A DNA stretch of 64,000 bases from Methanomethylovorans sp041447285 (GTDB taxonomy: Archaea > Halobacteriota > Methanosarcinia > Methanosarcinales > Methanosarcinaceae): contig NZ_JBGMEB010000008.1 in the NCBI RefSeq assembly GCF_041447285.1, positions 105,434-169,433 on the forward strand, given 5' to 3'. Positions 25,839 to 34,624 of the stretch are shown piece after piece (positions within the stretch are counted from its first letter, which is position 1; each line of letters begins with the position of its first letter). The translations under genes were made by a program, and so were the position numbers. The notes beneath the pieces were generated by a model that saw only the letters and a program-made list of their open reading frames with translations, searched no databases and was not told where the DNA came from.

Positions 25839-26000
25839 ATGATAATTGATAAAAAATGTGTTGGATGTGGCCAATGTACTGCCTTTTGTCCAAAAAATGC
25901 TATAATTGTGAAAGGGATTGCACGGATAACTGATGATTGTATCCAGTGCAAAATATGTATGGCCTACTGTCCGATGAAAGCTATCGAGGAAAGTGCATGA
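25839..26000 (+). CDS. 2[4Fe-4S] ferredoxin, 53 residues
   Basis: The translation has two full cluster motifs, CVGCGQCTAFCP and CIQCKICMAYCP, spaced as in clostridial-type ferredoxins. The ATGA overlap with the next gene (ATG 25997, stop TGA 25998-26000) indicates translational coupling, so this ferredoxin is probably the dedicated electron carrier of that flavoprotein. A similar ferredoxin stands in the same relation to the geranylgeranyl reductase at 31326. Confidence 0.9.
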   Translation: MIIDKKCVGCGQCTAFCPKNAIIVKGIARITDDCIQCKICMAYCPMKAIEESA

Positions 26001-27286
26001 AAGTTTTAGTGATTGGTTCAGGACTTGGTGGCCTTCTCAGTGCTGCCTGGCTCTCACGGGAAGGTCATGAAGTTGATGTTTTAGAGAGGCTTCCCATTAT
26101 AGGCGGAAGATTCACCAATATAGATTACAAAGGATTTCAGCTATCTACCGGCGCTTTACATATGATCCCTCATGGTCCGACCGGACCACTGGGCACCCTG
26201 CTAAAGGATCTTGAAGCCGATGTCAGGATAGTAAGGTCCCGTCCCATGACCACTATTCGTATTCCAACAGAAAAAGATGCTACGGATTACACACATGGTT
26301 TTCAGGACATAGAGTTCCATGATTTCAGAAAACGCTTTTCTCTGTTTAACAGAATTAAACTTGCAATTCTTATAACCACCACACGTACGTTCCCTCCAAA
26401 AAGTGGTTCTATGGCCCAATGGTGCTCAAAGAACCTAAATCAAGACTGGGCTCTAAAGCTAGCTGATTCTTTTTGTGGCTGGGCACTAAGCCTCAAAGCT
26501 GAAAATGTGCCAGCTACAGAAGTCTTTGAAATAATCGAAAATATGTATAGGTATAGTGGTCCTGGGATCCCCGTCGGAGGATGTAAGGCAGTAACAGACT
26601 CCCTTATTAATATAATCAGCTCTCATGGGGGCAAGATACATACTTCCAGTGAGGTCACACAGATTCTTGTGGAGAATAACAAGGCTGTGGGAGTGGTGGC
26701 GGATGGAAAGGAGCATCGAGCCGATCTTGTGATAAGTGATATAGGTCACATGGAAACAAGCAGGCTATACGATACCATTGCTCTGGATGCAAGTGCAGCG
26801 AACTATCTTGCAGCCATTCGAAAACTCAGACCCTCTGCAGGTGTCAAGATATGCCTTGCATCGAAAGAACCTCTTATAGAACATACAGGTGTGCTTCTCA
26901 CGCCGTACGCCCGGAGGATAAATGGTATTGATGAGGTAACAAATGTTGATCCTTCCCTGGCCCCTGCCGGTAAACATCTTATTATGGCTCATCAGTGTGT
27001 ACAATGGGAAAATATTGGCAGGCTTGAGGAAGAAATCGATCTTGGTCTGCGCGATCTTTCTGAGATATTTGCAGGTAAGGAGTATGAAGTACTTCTCATA
27101 CAGTCATATTCCGGAGAATGGCCTGTGAATCGTTCATCTTCTGGTACTGATCTTAACAATAAGACTCCCATCAAAGGTCTCTATATAGTGGGAGACGGCG
27201 CAAAAGGCAAAGGTGGCATAGAAGTTGATGGTATTGCATTGGGTGTTAGAAATGCCATAACAGACATCCTAAATTCCAGTACGTAA
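25997..27286 (+). CDS. FAD-dependent oxidoreductase, phytoene-desaturase-like
   Basis: 429 residues from ATG 25997. Rossmann FAD motif VIGSGLGGLLSAAWLSREGH at residues 5-24, then GGRFTN and a C-terminal GLYIVGDGAKGKGGIEVDGIALG, which is the FAD-binding end of the phytoene desaturase/amine oxidase superfamily. Substrate unknown. Coupling to a ferredoxin rather than an open NAD site suggests reduction or saturation of an isoprenoid or other lipid-like substrate, by analogy with geranylgeranyl reductase and its ferredoxin 5 kb away; that is inference. cofG follows 46 bp later. Confidence 0.85.
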   Translation: MKVLVIGSGLGGLLSAAWLSREGHEVDVLERLPIIGGRFTNIDYKGFQLSTGALHMIPHGPTGPLGTLLKDLEADVRIVRSRPMTTIRIPTEKDATDYTHGFQDIEFHDFRKRFSLFNRIKLAILITTTRTFPPKSGSMAQWCSKNLNQDWALKLADSFCGWALSLKAENVPATEVFEIIENMYRYSGPGIPVGGCKAVTDSLINIISSHGGKIHTSSEVTQILVENNKAVGVVADGKEHRADLVISDIGHMETSRLYDTIALDASAANYLAAIRKLRPSAGVKICLASKEPLIEHTGVLLTPYARRINGIDEVTNVDPSLAPAGKHLIMAHQCVQWENIGRLEEEIDLGLRDLSEIFAGKEYEVLLIQSYSGEWPVNRSSSGTDLNNKTPIKGLYIVGDGAKGKGGIEVDGIALGVRNAITDILNSST

Positions 27287-27332
27287 TCGATAGATTAAAT
27301 TTATTATATTCTATATAGTTAAGTGAAAACAC

Positions 27333-28319
27333 ATGATAGATTTTGTTACCTTTTCCCGTAATGTATTTGTACCTGTGACCAACGCCTGCAGAAACAGGTG
27401 TGGGTATTGCACATTCAGACGCGAGCCGGATGAGCCAGGGTCATGCTTCATGTCGCCGGAGGATGTAATCCCTATACTCAAAGAAGGGAAAAAAGCAGGT
27501 TGTACTGAAGTGCTTTTTACATTTGGCGAATATGCCGATGAAGTACCTGAATATAAGAAATGGCTTGAAGAGCTAGGTTTTTCTTCCAACGTCGAATATG
27601 TGATACACCTCTGCAAAATGGCAATAAATATCGGCCTTTTGCCTCACACGAATGCTGGTGTCCTTAATTACACGGAACTTGAAGCCTTAAAGCCCTGGAA
27701 TGTCAGCATGGGACTTATGCTGGAAACCACGGGCAATGTAGCAGCTCACCTTAATTGTCCTGGGAAACATCCTGATGTCAGGACCAAGACCATTAAATAT
27801 GCGGGGGAACTGCAAATACCTTTCACAACTGGTATTCTTGTTGGCATTGGTGAGACTTTAGACGATCGGATAGACTCATTACAATGCATTTCTAATCTGC
27901 ATAACAAATATGGTCATATCCAGGAAGTCATTATCCAGAACTTCGTTCCAAAACCTGGAACCTTCATGGAAAATAATTCATCTCCTTCCATAGAAGATAT
28001 GATGCAGATAGTTTCTATTGCAAGGGAAATATTACCTGCTGATGTAGCTATACAGGTTGCACCTAACTTAATAGATCCATATATACTTGTCAAATACGGC
28101 GCTACAGATCTAGGTGGCATCTCTCCCACAACCATTGATTGGATCAACCCTGAAACAGAGTGGCCTTCAGTGGAAAAGTTGCAAGAGATGCTCAAAGATA
28201 TATCTTTGAGAGAGCGGTTGCCTATTTATCCAGCTTATATTAAAAAAGGCTGGTATAGTCGGAACTTAAAGTCACTTATAAAATCAATGATTGATAATGA
28301 AGGTTACAGAAGACTGTAA
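27333..28319 (+). CDS. cofG: 7,8-didemethyl-8-hydroxy-5-deazariboflavin synthase, CofG subunit
   Basis: 328 residues. Radical-SAM cysteines C19-x3-C23-x2-C26 (NACRNRCGYC) are intact; GYADEVPEYKKWLEELGF and the C-terminal APNLIDPYILVKYGATDLGG match CofG. With CofH it builds the F0 chromophore of coenzyme F420 from an aminopyrimidine and tyrosine-derived unit. A TATA-like tract near 27300-27318 lies about 25 bp before the ATG. It heads the run cofG-cofH-cofH-cofC. Confidence 0.95.
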   Translation: MIDFVTFSRNVFVPVTNACRNRCGYCTFRREPDEPGSCFMSPEDVIPILKEGKKAGCTEVLFTFGEYADEVPEYKKWLEELGFSSNVEYVIHLCKMAINIGLLPHTNAGVLNYTELEALKPWNVSMGLMLETTGNVAAHLNCPGKHPDVRTKTIKYAGELQIPFTTGILVGIGETLDDRIDSLQCISNLHNKYGHIQEVIIQNFVPKPGTFMENNSSPSIEDMMQIVSIAREILPADVAIQVAPNLIDPYILVKYGATDLGGISPTTIDWINPETEWPSVEKLQEMLKDISLRERLPIYPAYIKKGWYSRNLKSLIKSMIDNEGYRRL

Positions 28320-28402
28320 GGTCTAACGTACCTGATTTAGATAATGCTTTATATTTTGAACTAATTGAGCATACTATTCCAACAGACTAGTTTGGTCATA
28401 TT

Positions 28403-29542
28403 ATGATGTCAAAAATTGATGAAGAGCTGGTGGAAAGAGCGTACAACGGAAAAACCAGCAGCGAAGATGCGCTCTTGCTTCTGGATGCTGAACCTTTTGA
28501 ACTTTTCAGGTTCGCTGACAATTTGCGCTACGAAGCGGTTGGTGATATCACTACCTATGTAGTGAACCGGAACATTAACTTTACTAATCGTTGCATAGGC
28601 AGATGTGGTTTTTGTGCATTCAAACAGGACGAAGGATATATCCTGAAAACAGAAGAAATACTTGCCAAAGTGGAAGAAGCCTACAAGGCTGGTGCAACTG
28701 AGGTCTGTATCCAGGGTGGTCTTTTGCCAAAAGCTGGTCTTGACTTATACACCGGCATCTTAGAAGCAGTTAAAGAAGAATATCCATCTATTCATATCCA
28801 TGCATTTTCCCCCATGGAAGTTTATCATGCCGCAAGGACCAGTGACCTGAGTGTCAAGCATGTATTGCGTGAACTAAAAAAATCAGGTCTTGGAACCATG
28901 CCCGGTACTGCCGCTGAGATTCTTTGTGACCACGTGAGAAAAGAACTTTGTCCGGGTAAACTTTTAACTGCAGAATGGGTGGATGTGGTTACATCTGCTC
29001 ATAAAACAGGCATCCGTACAACCGCTACTATGATGTACGGACATATCGAATCCTGGCAGGATAGAATCGAACATATGATGGTTGTGAGAGATGTACAGAA
29101 AGAAACAAAGGGTATCACTGAATTTGTACCTCTGCCTTTCATGCCTTATAATAACCCTATCGGAAAAAAGATGATCGAACAAGGTCGTTATGCCACTACA
29201 GGTATCGATGATCTCAAAGTGTATGCATTATCCCGCATAATCTTCAATAAACACATTAATAATATTCAGGCAAGCTGGGTCAAACTAGGGAAAAAATTGG
29301 CTCAAGTAGCTTTGTATTGCGGTGCAAATGACCTGGGAGGTACACTCATGGAAGAAAGTATCTCTACTGCAGCAGGTGCAAATAATGGTTCTTCCATTTC
29401 CCCACAGGAACTTGAATGGATGATCAAAGGGGCAAGCAGAATTCCAAAACAGAGAACCACTCTCTACGAGATAGATAATATTAAAAAAGAGTCATTTGGC
29501 AATGGTCCCCGTGAGGCTGGCGATGCTGTCATTTATTCCTGA
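28403..29542 (+). CDS. cofH: F0 synthase CofH subunit, first copy
   Basis: 379 residues; radical-SAM cysteines at 64, 68, 71 (RCIGRCGFC), then ATEVCIQGGLLP, NIQASWVKLGKKLAQVALYCGANDLGG and a C-terminal WMIKGASRIPKQRTTLYE. CofH transfers the tyrosine-derived radical onto the diaminouracil ring, giving the product used by CofG. A second closely related copy follows and overlaps it by 20 bp. ATG 28403 and ATG 28406 are adjacent options. Confidence 0.95.
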   Translation: MMSKIDEELVERAYNGKTSSEDALLLLDAEPFELFRFADNLRYEAVGDITTYVVNRNINFTNRCIGRCGFCAFKQDEGYILKTEEILAKVEEAYKAGATEVCIQGGLLPKAGLDLYTGILEAVKEEYPSIHIHAFSPMEVYHAARTSDLSVKHVLRELKKSGLGTMPGTAAEILCDHVRKELCPGKLLTAEWVDVVTSAHKTGIRTTATMMYGHIESWQDRIEHMMVVRDVQKETKGITEFVPLPFMPYNNPIGKKMIEQGRYATTGIDDLKVYALSRIIFNKHINNIQASWVKLGKKLAQVALYCGANDLGGTLMEESISTAAGANNGSSISPQELEWMIKGASRIPKQRTTLYEIDNIKKESFGNGPREAGDAVIYS

Positions 29543-30599
29543 AGATATTAAGGAAAGGGCTTATCAGGGAGAAATTACTCCAGAGGATGCCCTGGAACTT
29601 ATGGAAGTGTCTCCTATGGCACTTTTTAATTTTGCAGATGAGCTTCGTTCAAACACAGTAGGCGATGTTGTAACCTATGTAGTGAACCGGAACATCTATA
29701 TCACTAACATGTGCAAAGGAGATTGCGGATTTTGCGCTTATCGTTCTGAAAAAGGATTCATCCTTGATATGAACGAAATCCTTGAACAAGTAGCAGAGGC
29801 AAGTGATGCCGGTGCAGTGGAAGTGTGCATCCAGGGAGGTTTTCTCCCACAGCTTGATGTTGATTACTATGTTTCTGTTGTAGAGGACATCAAAGAAGCA
29901 TTCCCAAAGATGAGTATACACGGTTTTTCCCCCATGGAGATCTTCTATGCATGTCAAACTACAGGAATTCCAGTTGAAGAAGCATTTGTAAGGCTTAAAG
30001 CAGCCGGTCTTGATACCCTTACAGGAACCTCTGCAGAGATACTGTCTGACAGAGTGCGTAAGATAATTTGCCCTGGAAAACTGAGCACAGATCAATGGAT
30101 AAATACCATAATGGCTGCTCATCAGGTGGGACTGAGGACAAATTCAACTATCATGTATGGTCATGTGGAAACATTTGAGGAACGGATGAACCATCTTTTT
30201 ATTCTTCGTTCCATCCAGCAAAAAACCAAAGGTTTCACTGAATTGGTACCAATGTCTTTTATGCCTTATAACAATCCTGTTGGTGAGGATATGCTATCAA
30301 AAGGCAAGTTCATGACAATGGGTATTGAAGACATGCGTTTTTACGCCATGGCACGGATAATCCTCAATGGTCATATCAATAATATTCAGGCAAGCTGGGT
30401 CAAGCTCGGAAAGAAGCTTTGTCAGGTAGCTTTGCATTGCGGTGCCAATGATCTTGGCGGCACACTTATGGAAGATAAGATCTCCACTGCTTCCGGAAGC
30501 ACTAACGGGGAATATGTTCCACCTGCAGAGATCGAATGGATCATAAGATCTTCCGGCAGAATTCCTCAACAGAGAAATGCACTTTATGAAGGAGTATAA
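29523..30599 (+). CDS. cofH: F0 synthase CofH subunit, second copy
   Basis: 358 residues from ATG 29523, with GAGG 8 nt before it; a longer frame would begin inside the end of the first cofH. The radical-SAM cysteines stand at exactly the same positions as in copy one (64, 68, 71; NMCKGDCGFC), and the C-terminal CGANDLGGTLMEDKISTASG is shared. Both copies look intact and catalytically complete, so this is a functional tandem duplication rather than a relic. Confidence 0.94.
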   Translation: MLSFIPEDIKERAYQGEITPEDALELMEVSPMALFNFADELRSNTVGDVVTYVVNRNIYITNMCKGDCGFCAYRSEKGFILDMNEILEQVAEASDAGAVEVCIQGGFLPQLDVDYYVSVVEDIKEAFPKMSIHGFSPMEIFYACQTTGIPVEEAFVRLKAAGLDTLTGTSAEILSDRVRKIICPGKLSTDQWINTIMAAHQVGLRTNSTIMYGHVETFEERMNHLFILRSIQQKTKGFTELVPMSFMPYNNPVGEDMLSKGKFMTMGIEDMRFYAMARIILNGHINNIQASWVKLGKKLCQVALHCGANDLGGTLMEDKISTASGSTNGEYVPPAEIEWIIRSSGRIPQQRNALYEGV

Positions 30600-31229
30600 A
30601 TGCGTGCTCTTATTCCGTACAAAAAAGAGAATGCAAAATCCCGGCTTTCTCCTATTCTTACCCGGATGGAAAGGGAGCAATTTGTAGAGTTGATGTTAAG
30701 GGATGTAGTATGTTCCCTGCGAGAGGCCGGTTTGAATGATATAGATATCCTTACAACATCTGAATATGGCTCACTTGCTGGCCTTAATGTTAATTTTGTG
30801 ATCGATTCAAATGATCTGAACGAATCGATAAATAAATATCTTGAAAAAATAGATCAGCCAGTGCTTATAATAATGGCAGATCTTCCTCTTGCCAGACCGG
30901 AGCAAGTTAAAAGTATAATCTCTTCCAAAGAAGATGTGGTAATCGTACCTGGAAAAGGCGGGGGTACCAATGTGCTTTTCGTGAAGAACCCCTCCAAGTT
31001 CCATGTCCGCTATTATGGCATGAGTTTCTGTAATCATTGTGCAATAGCTAAAGATATGCATCAGTCGTTGAAGATATACGATTCCTTCCTGCTGAGCACA
31101 GATATCGATGAGCCACATGATATTGTTGAGATTCTTCTTCACGGACATGGACTTTCTCTTGAATATGCAAAAGAGAAGTTCGAGTTGGAAAGTGGCAGAG
31201 CACGTGTAAAGCTTGCCAGTATTCAATGA
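30600..31229 (+). CDS. cofC: 2-phospho-L-lactate guanylyltransferase
   Basis: 209 residues, ATG directly after the cofH stop with GGAG before it. RALIPYKKENAKSRLSP at the start, IIMADLPLARPEQVKSI and IVPGKGGGTNVLFV match CofC, which activates 2-phospholactate (or a related acid) with GTP for the side chain of F420. Placement after cofGHH forms a near-complete F420 precursor operon; cofD and cofE are not in this window. Confidence 0.94.
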   Translation: MRALIPYKKENAKSRLSPILTRMEREQFVELMLRDVVCSLREAGLNDIDILTTSEYGSLAGLNVNFVIDSNDLNESINKYLEKIDQPVLIIMADLPLARPEQVKSIISSKEDVVIVPGKGGGTNVLFVKNPSKFHVRYYGMSFCNHCAIAKDMHQSLKIYDSFLLSTDIDEPHDIVEILLHGHGLSLEYAKEKFELESGRARVKLASIQ

Positions 31230-31325
31230 ACATGAAGTAGCTTCAGCTATATGCGATAAATATAAAACTGAATACACTATTAGGATACGTTAAGTTATGC
31301 TATCTCAAATTTACAGGTGATAATT

Positions 31326-31499
31326 GTGTCCATTGAAGTGAACAGGTATAAATGTGGATATTGTGGTGCATGTGTGGGTGTGTGTCCGGCAGGGGCCCTG
31401 GAGCTTGTGGAGACATGGATAGAAGTAGATAAGAACTGTTCCAGTTGTGGTATATGCGCTAAGATTTGCCCCGTGGGAGCTATCAGGGTGGTAAGATGA
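31326..31499 (+). CDS. 2[4Fe-4S] ferredoxin, 57 residues, partner of geranylgeranyl reductase
   Basis: 57 residues from GTG 31326 (AGGTGA 5 nt before it; GTG 31317 is a longer option). Two cluster motifs CGYCGACVGVCP and CSSCGICAKICP are present. It overlaps the reductase by an ATGA junction (ATG 31496). In Methanosarcina acetivorans a ferredoxin is known to supply electrons to geranylgeranyl reductase, and this placement supports the same role here. Confidence 0.9.
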   Translation: MSIEVNRYKCGYCGACVGVCPAGALELVETWIEVDKNCSSCGICAKICPVGAIRVVR

Positions 31500-32704
31500 A
31501 AGATTATTATGATGTAATCGTCGTCGGTGCCGGACCGGGTGGGTCCATAGCAGCAAAGGTTGCAGCTACGAAAGGGCTTAGTGTATTATTAATAGAAAAA
31601 CGTCAAGAGATTGGTGATCCAGTAAGATGTGCAGAGGGAGTGAGCAAACTAGCTCTGAAAAAGCACATTGAACCTGATCCTCGATGGATATGTTCTGACA
31701 TGAAGGGATCCAGGATATTCTCTCCCGACGGTACTAGTATTCAGATGTCTGAAGAGATCTCCGGAGGAGAGGTAGGGTATGTTCTGGAAAGGAAGGTATT
31801 TGACAGGGTGCTTGCCTATGAAAGTGCCAAGGCAGGGGCTGAGGTTATGGTCAAGACCAGAGCTACAGAACTCATAATTGAAAATGGGTATGTGTGCGGT
31901 ATAAAGGCCATGCATCTTGGACAAGAATATTATATCAGATCAAAGATCGTGATTGGTGCAGATGGCATGGAGTCTAAGGTGGGCAGATGGGCAGGGATTG
32001 ATACTTCTTTAAAGCCTTCAGATATGGAAACATGTGTGCAGTATCTTATGAGCGGTGTTAATATCGATCAGGAATACTGTCAGTTCTATGTAGGTAAAGA
32101 GATAGCACCTTGTGGATACATCTGGATATTCCCCAAAGGTGGGAATATGGCTAATGTCGGCATCGGCATACTTGGCAGCGAATCCGGTCAAAAGAGAGCC
32201 GTTGATTACCTTAATAATTTTGTGAAAAATAAGCTTCCAAATGCTTCTATCATAGAAATTGATTATGGCGGTGTACCTGTGAGAGGGTCCATTGAAAGGA
32301 CTATTGCTAATGGGTTCATGCTGGTTGGTGATGCAGCAAGGCAATCTGATCCTTTAACCGGTGGAGGAATCATCAATGCAATGGACGCAGGTGAAATTGC
32401 AGGAGAAGTGGCTTATAACGCAATAAGTTCAGGCGATGTTTCCGTGAAAAAGCTTCAGGAATATGAGGATAGATGGAGAGAAACTATCGGAAAGGCAATA
32501 GACAATAGTCTTATTGTCAAAGATACGTTTGTTAAAGTCACTGATGAAGAGCTGAATTCTCTGGCTCATTCCCTCAAAGGCGTAAACTTCAACAAGATGA
32601 GCCTTATTGACTTGTTGTATGCTCTTTTCAAAGCCAATAAGAAGCTTCTGTGGGACCTCAGAGTGTTATTCAAGAATGTTGTGAAGAACGAATTGGACGT
32701 ATAA
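31496..32704 (+). CDS. Digeranylgeranylglycerophospholipid reductase-like flavoprotein
   Basis: 402 residues from ATG 31496. FAD motif VGAGPGGSIAAKVAA near residue 10-24, RCAEGVSK, and GDAARQSDPLTGGGIINAMDAG are diagnostic of the geranylgeranyl reductase family, which saturates the isoprenoid chains of archaeal ether lipids. The electron donor is probably the coupled ferredoxin. The gene closes the F420/ferredoxin region and is followed by a hairpin terminator. Confidence 0.92.
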   Translation: MKDYYDVIVVGAGPGGSIAAKVAATKGLSVLLIEKRQEIGDPVRCAEGVSKLALKKHIEPDPRWICSDMKGSRIFSPDGTSIQMSEEISGGEVGYVLERKVFDRVLAYESAKAGAEVMVKTRATELIIENGYVCGIKAMHLGQEYYIRSKIVIGADGMESKVGRWAGIDTSLKPSDMETCVQYLMSGVNIDQEYCQFYVGKEIAPCGYIWIFPKGGNMANVGIGILGSESGQKRAVDYLNNFVKNKLPNASIIEIDYGGVPVRGSIERTIANGFMLVGDAARQSDPLTGGGIINAMDAGEIAGEVAYNAISSGDVSVKKLQEYEDRWRETIGKAIDNSLIVKDTFVKVTDEELNSLAHSLKGVNFNKMSLIDLLYALFKANKKLLWDLRVLFKNVVKNELDV

Positions 32705-32718
32705 TACGATCAGGAATG

Positions 32719-32752
32719 AAAATACCGTACTATATTATGGATGCGGTATTTT
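32719..32752 (+). terminator. Hairpin terminator after the reductase gene
   Basis: Arms AAAATACCG (32719-32727) and CGGTATTTT (32744-32752) around a 16-nt loop, with further T residues after the second arm. Confidence 0.6.
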
Positions 32753-32787
32753 TCAGAAGTCTTCATATTTAATGTGGAAATTCATAG

Positions 32788-33324
32788 TCAAACAAGGATT
32801 TCCACATGAAATATTCCACTTTTCATAGAGCAATTCACCTTATAGCCGAGATTTATTAGCGTATTTATTATAATCTTATTCTGTGGGGCTATTAGGGCAA
32901 TATATCGAGAAATGCCGTGCTCTTTGCCGATATCAACTATTTTTTCCAATAACGATTTACCAAGTCCGCGATGCTGCCAGTCATCACGGACAATAACGGC
33001 AAGTTCTGTATTGTTGTCTTCAGCTGAATATGCGTAACGAGCTACTGCGATAATCTTTTCGTTACCATCTTCATTGATTGTTGCAACCAATGCAAATCCA
33101 CTGATGTAATTAACGTGTGTAAGTTGGTAAAGTAGTTTTTCGGGCAAGGAATCAAGGGATCTTAAAAAACGTAAGTATTTAGAATTTGAGGATAGTTTCT
33201 CTATTAAATCAATGATCAGATCTCCATCGGTCACTTTTATAGGCCTAAGGATGACCACACTTCTGTCTTTAAGGGTAAGGTTGCTTTCATATTGTGCTGG
33301 ATAATTTTCAGTGAAAGGCATCAT
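32788..33324 (-). CDS. GNAT-family N-acetyltransferase
   Basis: 178 residues from ATG 33324 (AGGGA before it) or 196 from ATG 33378, which has no ribosome site. The central ELAVIVRDDWQHRGLGKSLLEKIVDIG holds the acetyl-CoA loop (RGLG) of the GNAT fold, read here as two stretches; RPIKVTDGDLIIDLIEKLS is like the acetyltransferase domain that modifies acyl-CoA synthetases in bacteria. The divergent neighbour is a sirtuin deacetylase, and acetylation/deacetylation genes set back to back suggest an opposing pair; this is inference. Confidence 0.8.
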   Translation of the reverse strand: MMPFTENYPAQYESNLTLKDRSVVILRPIKVTDGDLIIDLIEKLSSNSKYLRFLRSLDSLPEKLLYQLTHVNYISGFALVATINEDGNEKIIAVARYAYSAEDNNTELAVIVRDDWQHRGLGKSLLEKIVDIGKEHGISRYIALIAPQNKIIINTLINLGYKVNCSMKSGIFHVEILV

Positions 33325-33459
33325 ATATTCCCTGAAATGGCTGTTTTCTATACCTATACTTACTACCAGAGAATCCATTATTGCAATTCACTGTAGTTAA
33401 AAGTACTTCTTGTTATCCAACTTACATTACAAATGTATCAGAAGTGACTCCTGACAAAC

Positions 33460-33467
33460 AAATATAT
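33460..33467 (+). promoter_or_regulatory. TATA box of the sirtuin gene
   Basis: AAATATATA tract centred about 27 bp before ATG 33492, which has no Shine-Dalgarno site, so a leaderless transcript is likely. Confidence 0.45.
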
Positions 33468-33491
33468 ACTTCTCAGCAACAATTTCTCTTT

Positions 33492-34223
33492 ATGTATCAA
33501 CTTCTCGACCTACTGCGCAACTCCACTCACTGTATTTTCCTCAGTGGTGCAGGCATTTCTACACTATCAGGTATACCGGACTTTCGAGGAAGTAAGGGCA
33601 TATACAAGGAGTTCGATGCGGACAAGATTTTTGATATTGATTACTTCCGCAAAGACCCTGCATATTTCTATACTCACGGGCGGGAATTCATTTATAACCT
33701 GGAAAATAAGGAGCCGAATCTAATTCACAAGGTTCTGGCAAAGCTGGAAGAGGAAGGTGTTGTAAAGTCCATCATCACTCAGAACATAGATATGCTGCAT
33801 CAGAAGGCAGGTTCAAAGCGAGTCATAGAGATCCATGGTTCACCTGCACAGCACACCTGCCTGCATTGTGGCAGGAAATTCCCCTATGAGCTTATTTCTC
33901 CAATTGTACACGGACAGCAGGTTGTTCCAAAATGCAGTGGCTGTGGCGGCCTGGTAAAACCAGATATTATCTTTTTCGGTGAAATGCTGGATCAGAACGC
34001 GCTTCTGCAGGCATTTTCCGAAAGCTCGAAAGCTGACCTTATGGTAGTCATCGGTTCATCTCTTGTTGTGCATCCGGCAGCGTCTCTGCCTTTGAACACC
34101 GCAAAACATGGTGGCAGGCTGGTCATAATCAATAATATGCCTACGCCTCTTGATGAGTATGCTTATCTGAGATATTCAGACCTTGAAGAAGTCTTCAAGT
34201 ATTTGGAAAAGGAAATGATGTGA
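33492..34223 (+). CDS. Sir2-family NAD-dependent protein deacetylase
   Basis: 243 residues from ATG 33492; the longer frame from a TTG at 33381 reads through the promoter and is not favoured. Sirtuin motifs: FLSGAGISTLSGIPDFRG, ITQNIDMLHQKAG, catalytic-His segment IEIHGSPAQHTC, zinc cysteines CLHCG and CSGCG, VKPDIIFFGEML and VVIGSSLVVHPAA. It removes acyl groups from lysines using NAD; in archaea substrates include Alba and acyl-CoA synthetases. The divergent GNAT gene is a possible opposing enzyme. Confidence 0.94.
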   Translation: MYQLLDLLRNSTHCIFLSGAGISTLSGIPDFRGSKGIYKEFDADKIFDIDYFRKDPAYFYTHGREFIYNLENKEPNLIHKVLAKLEEEGVVKSIITQNIDMLHQKAGSKRVIEIHGSPAQHTCLHCGRKFPYELISPIVHGQQVVPKCSGCGGLVKPDIIFFGEMLDQNALLQAFSESSKADLMVVIGSSLVVHPAASLPLNTAKHGGRLVIINNMPTPLDEYAYLRYSDLEEVFKYLEKEMM

Positions 34224-34254
34224 GTAGTAGTAACATTTCAGTTAAAACAGATGG

Positions 34255-34274
34255 TGACCGGAATTATCCGGTCA
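34255..34274. terminator. Bidirectional hairpin terminator between sirtuin and glnK
   Basis: Perfect 8-bp stem TGACCGGA/TCCGGTCA with loop ATTA, lying between two convergent stop codons. Confidence 0.7.
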
Positions 34275-34278
34275 TTAA

Positions 34279-34614
34279 TTAGTCTTCAGTTATCTCATCG
34301 TCTGTCCTAATGGCTGCGACCAGCTCCACAGGTGAGACGAAGATTCGACCATCACCGAACTTGCCGGTGCGGGCTGACTTACGGATGATATCTATAATGG
34401 GTCGGACATCTGCATCCTTCACCACCATATCGATCTCTATCTTGGGTATCATATCCACTTCTATCTTCTTACCTCTGTATTGCAGACAAATGCCCTTCTG
34501 AGCACCTCTACCCTTTACTTCGTATACAGTCATGGCAAAATACCCCTTCTCTGCAAGGGCAGCCTTGACATCGTTAAGCATTTCGGGGCGTATGATTGCA
34601 TTGATCTTCTTCAT
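34279..34614 (-). CDS. glnK: PII nitrogen-regulatory protein, GlnK type
   Basis: 111 residues with the PII fold signatures: KKINAIIRPEMLNDVKAALAE, T-loop GRGAQKGICLQYRGKKIEVD, then VRPIIDIIRKSARTGKFGDGRIFV (ATP-binding loop). The T-loop keeps the outer YRG but lacks the tyrosine that enteric bacteria uridylylate. GlnK senses ATP and 2-oxoglutarate and closes the Amt channel. Its gene lies 10 bp after amt, the usual amt-glnK pairing in reverse transcript order amt first. Confidence 0.95.
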   Translation of the reverse strand: MKKINAIIRPEMLNDVKAALAEKGYFAMTVYEVKGRGAQKGICLQYRGKKIEVDMIPKIEIDMVVKDADVRPIIDIIRKSARTGKFGDGRIFVSPVELVAAIRTDDEITED

Positions 34615-34624
34615 TTAAATCACC

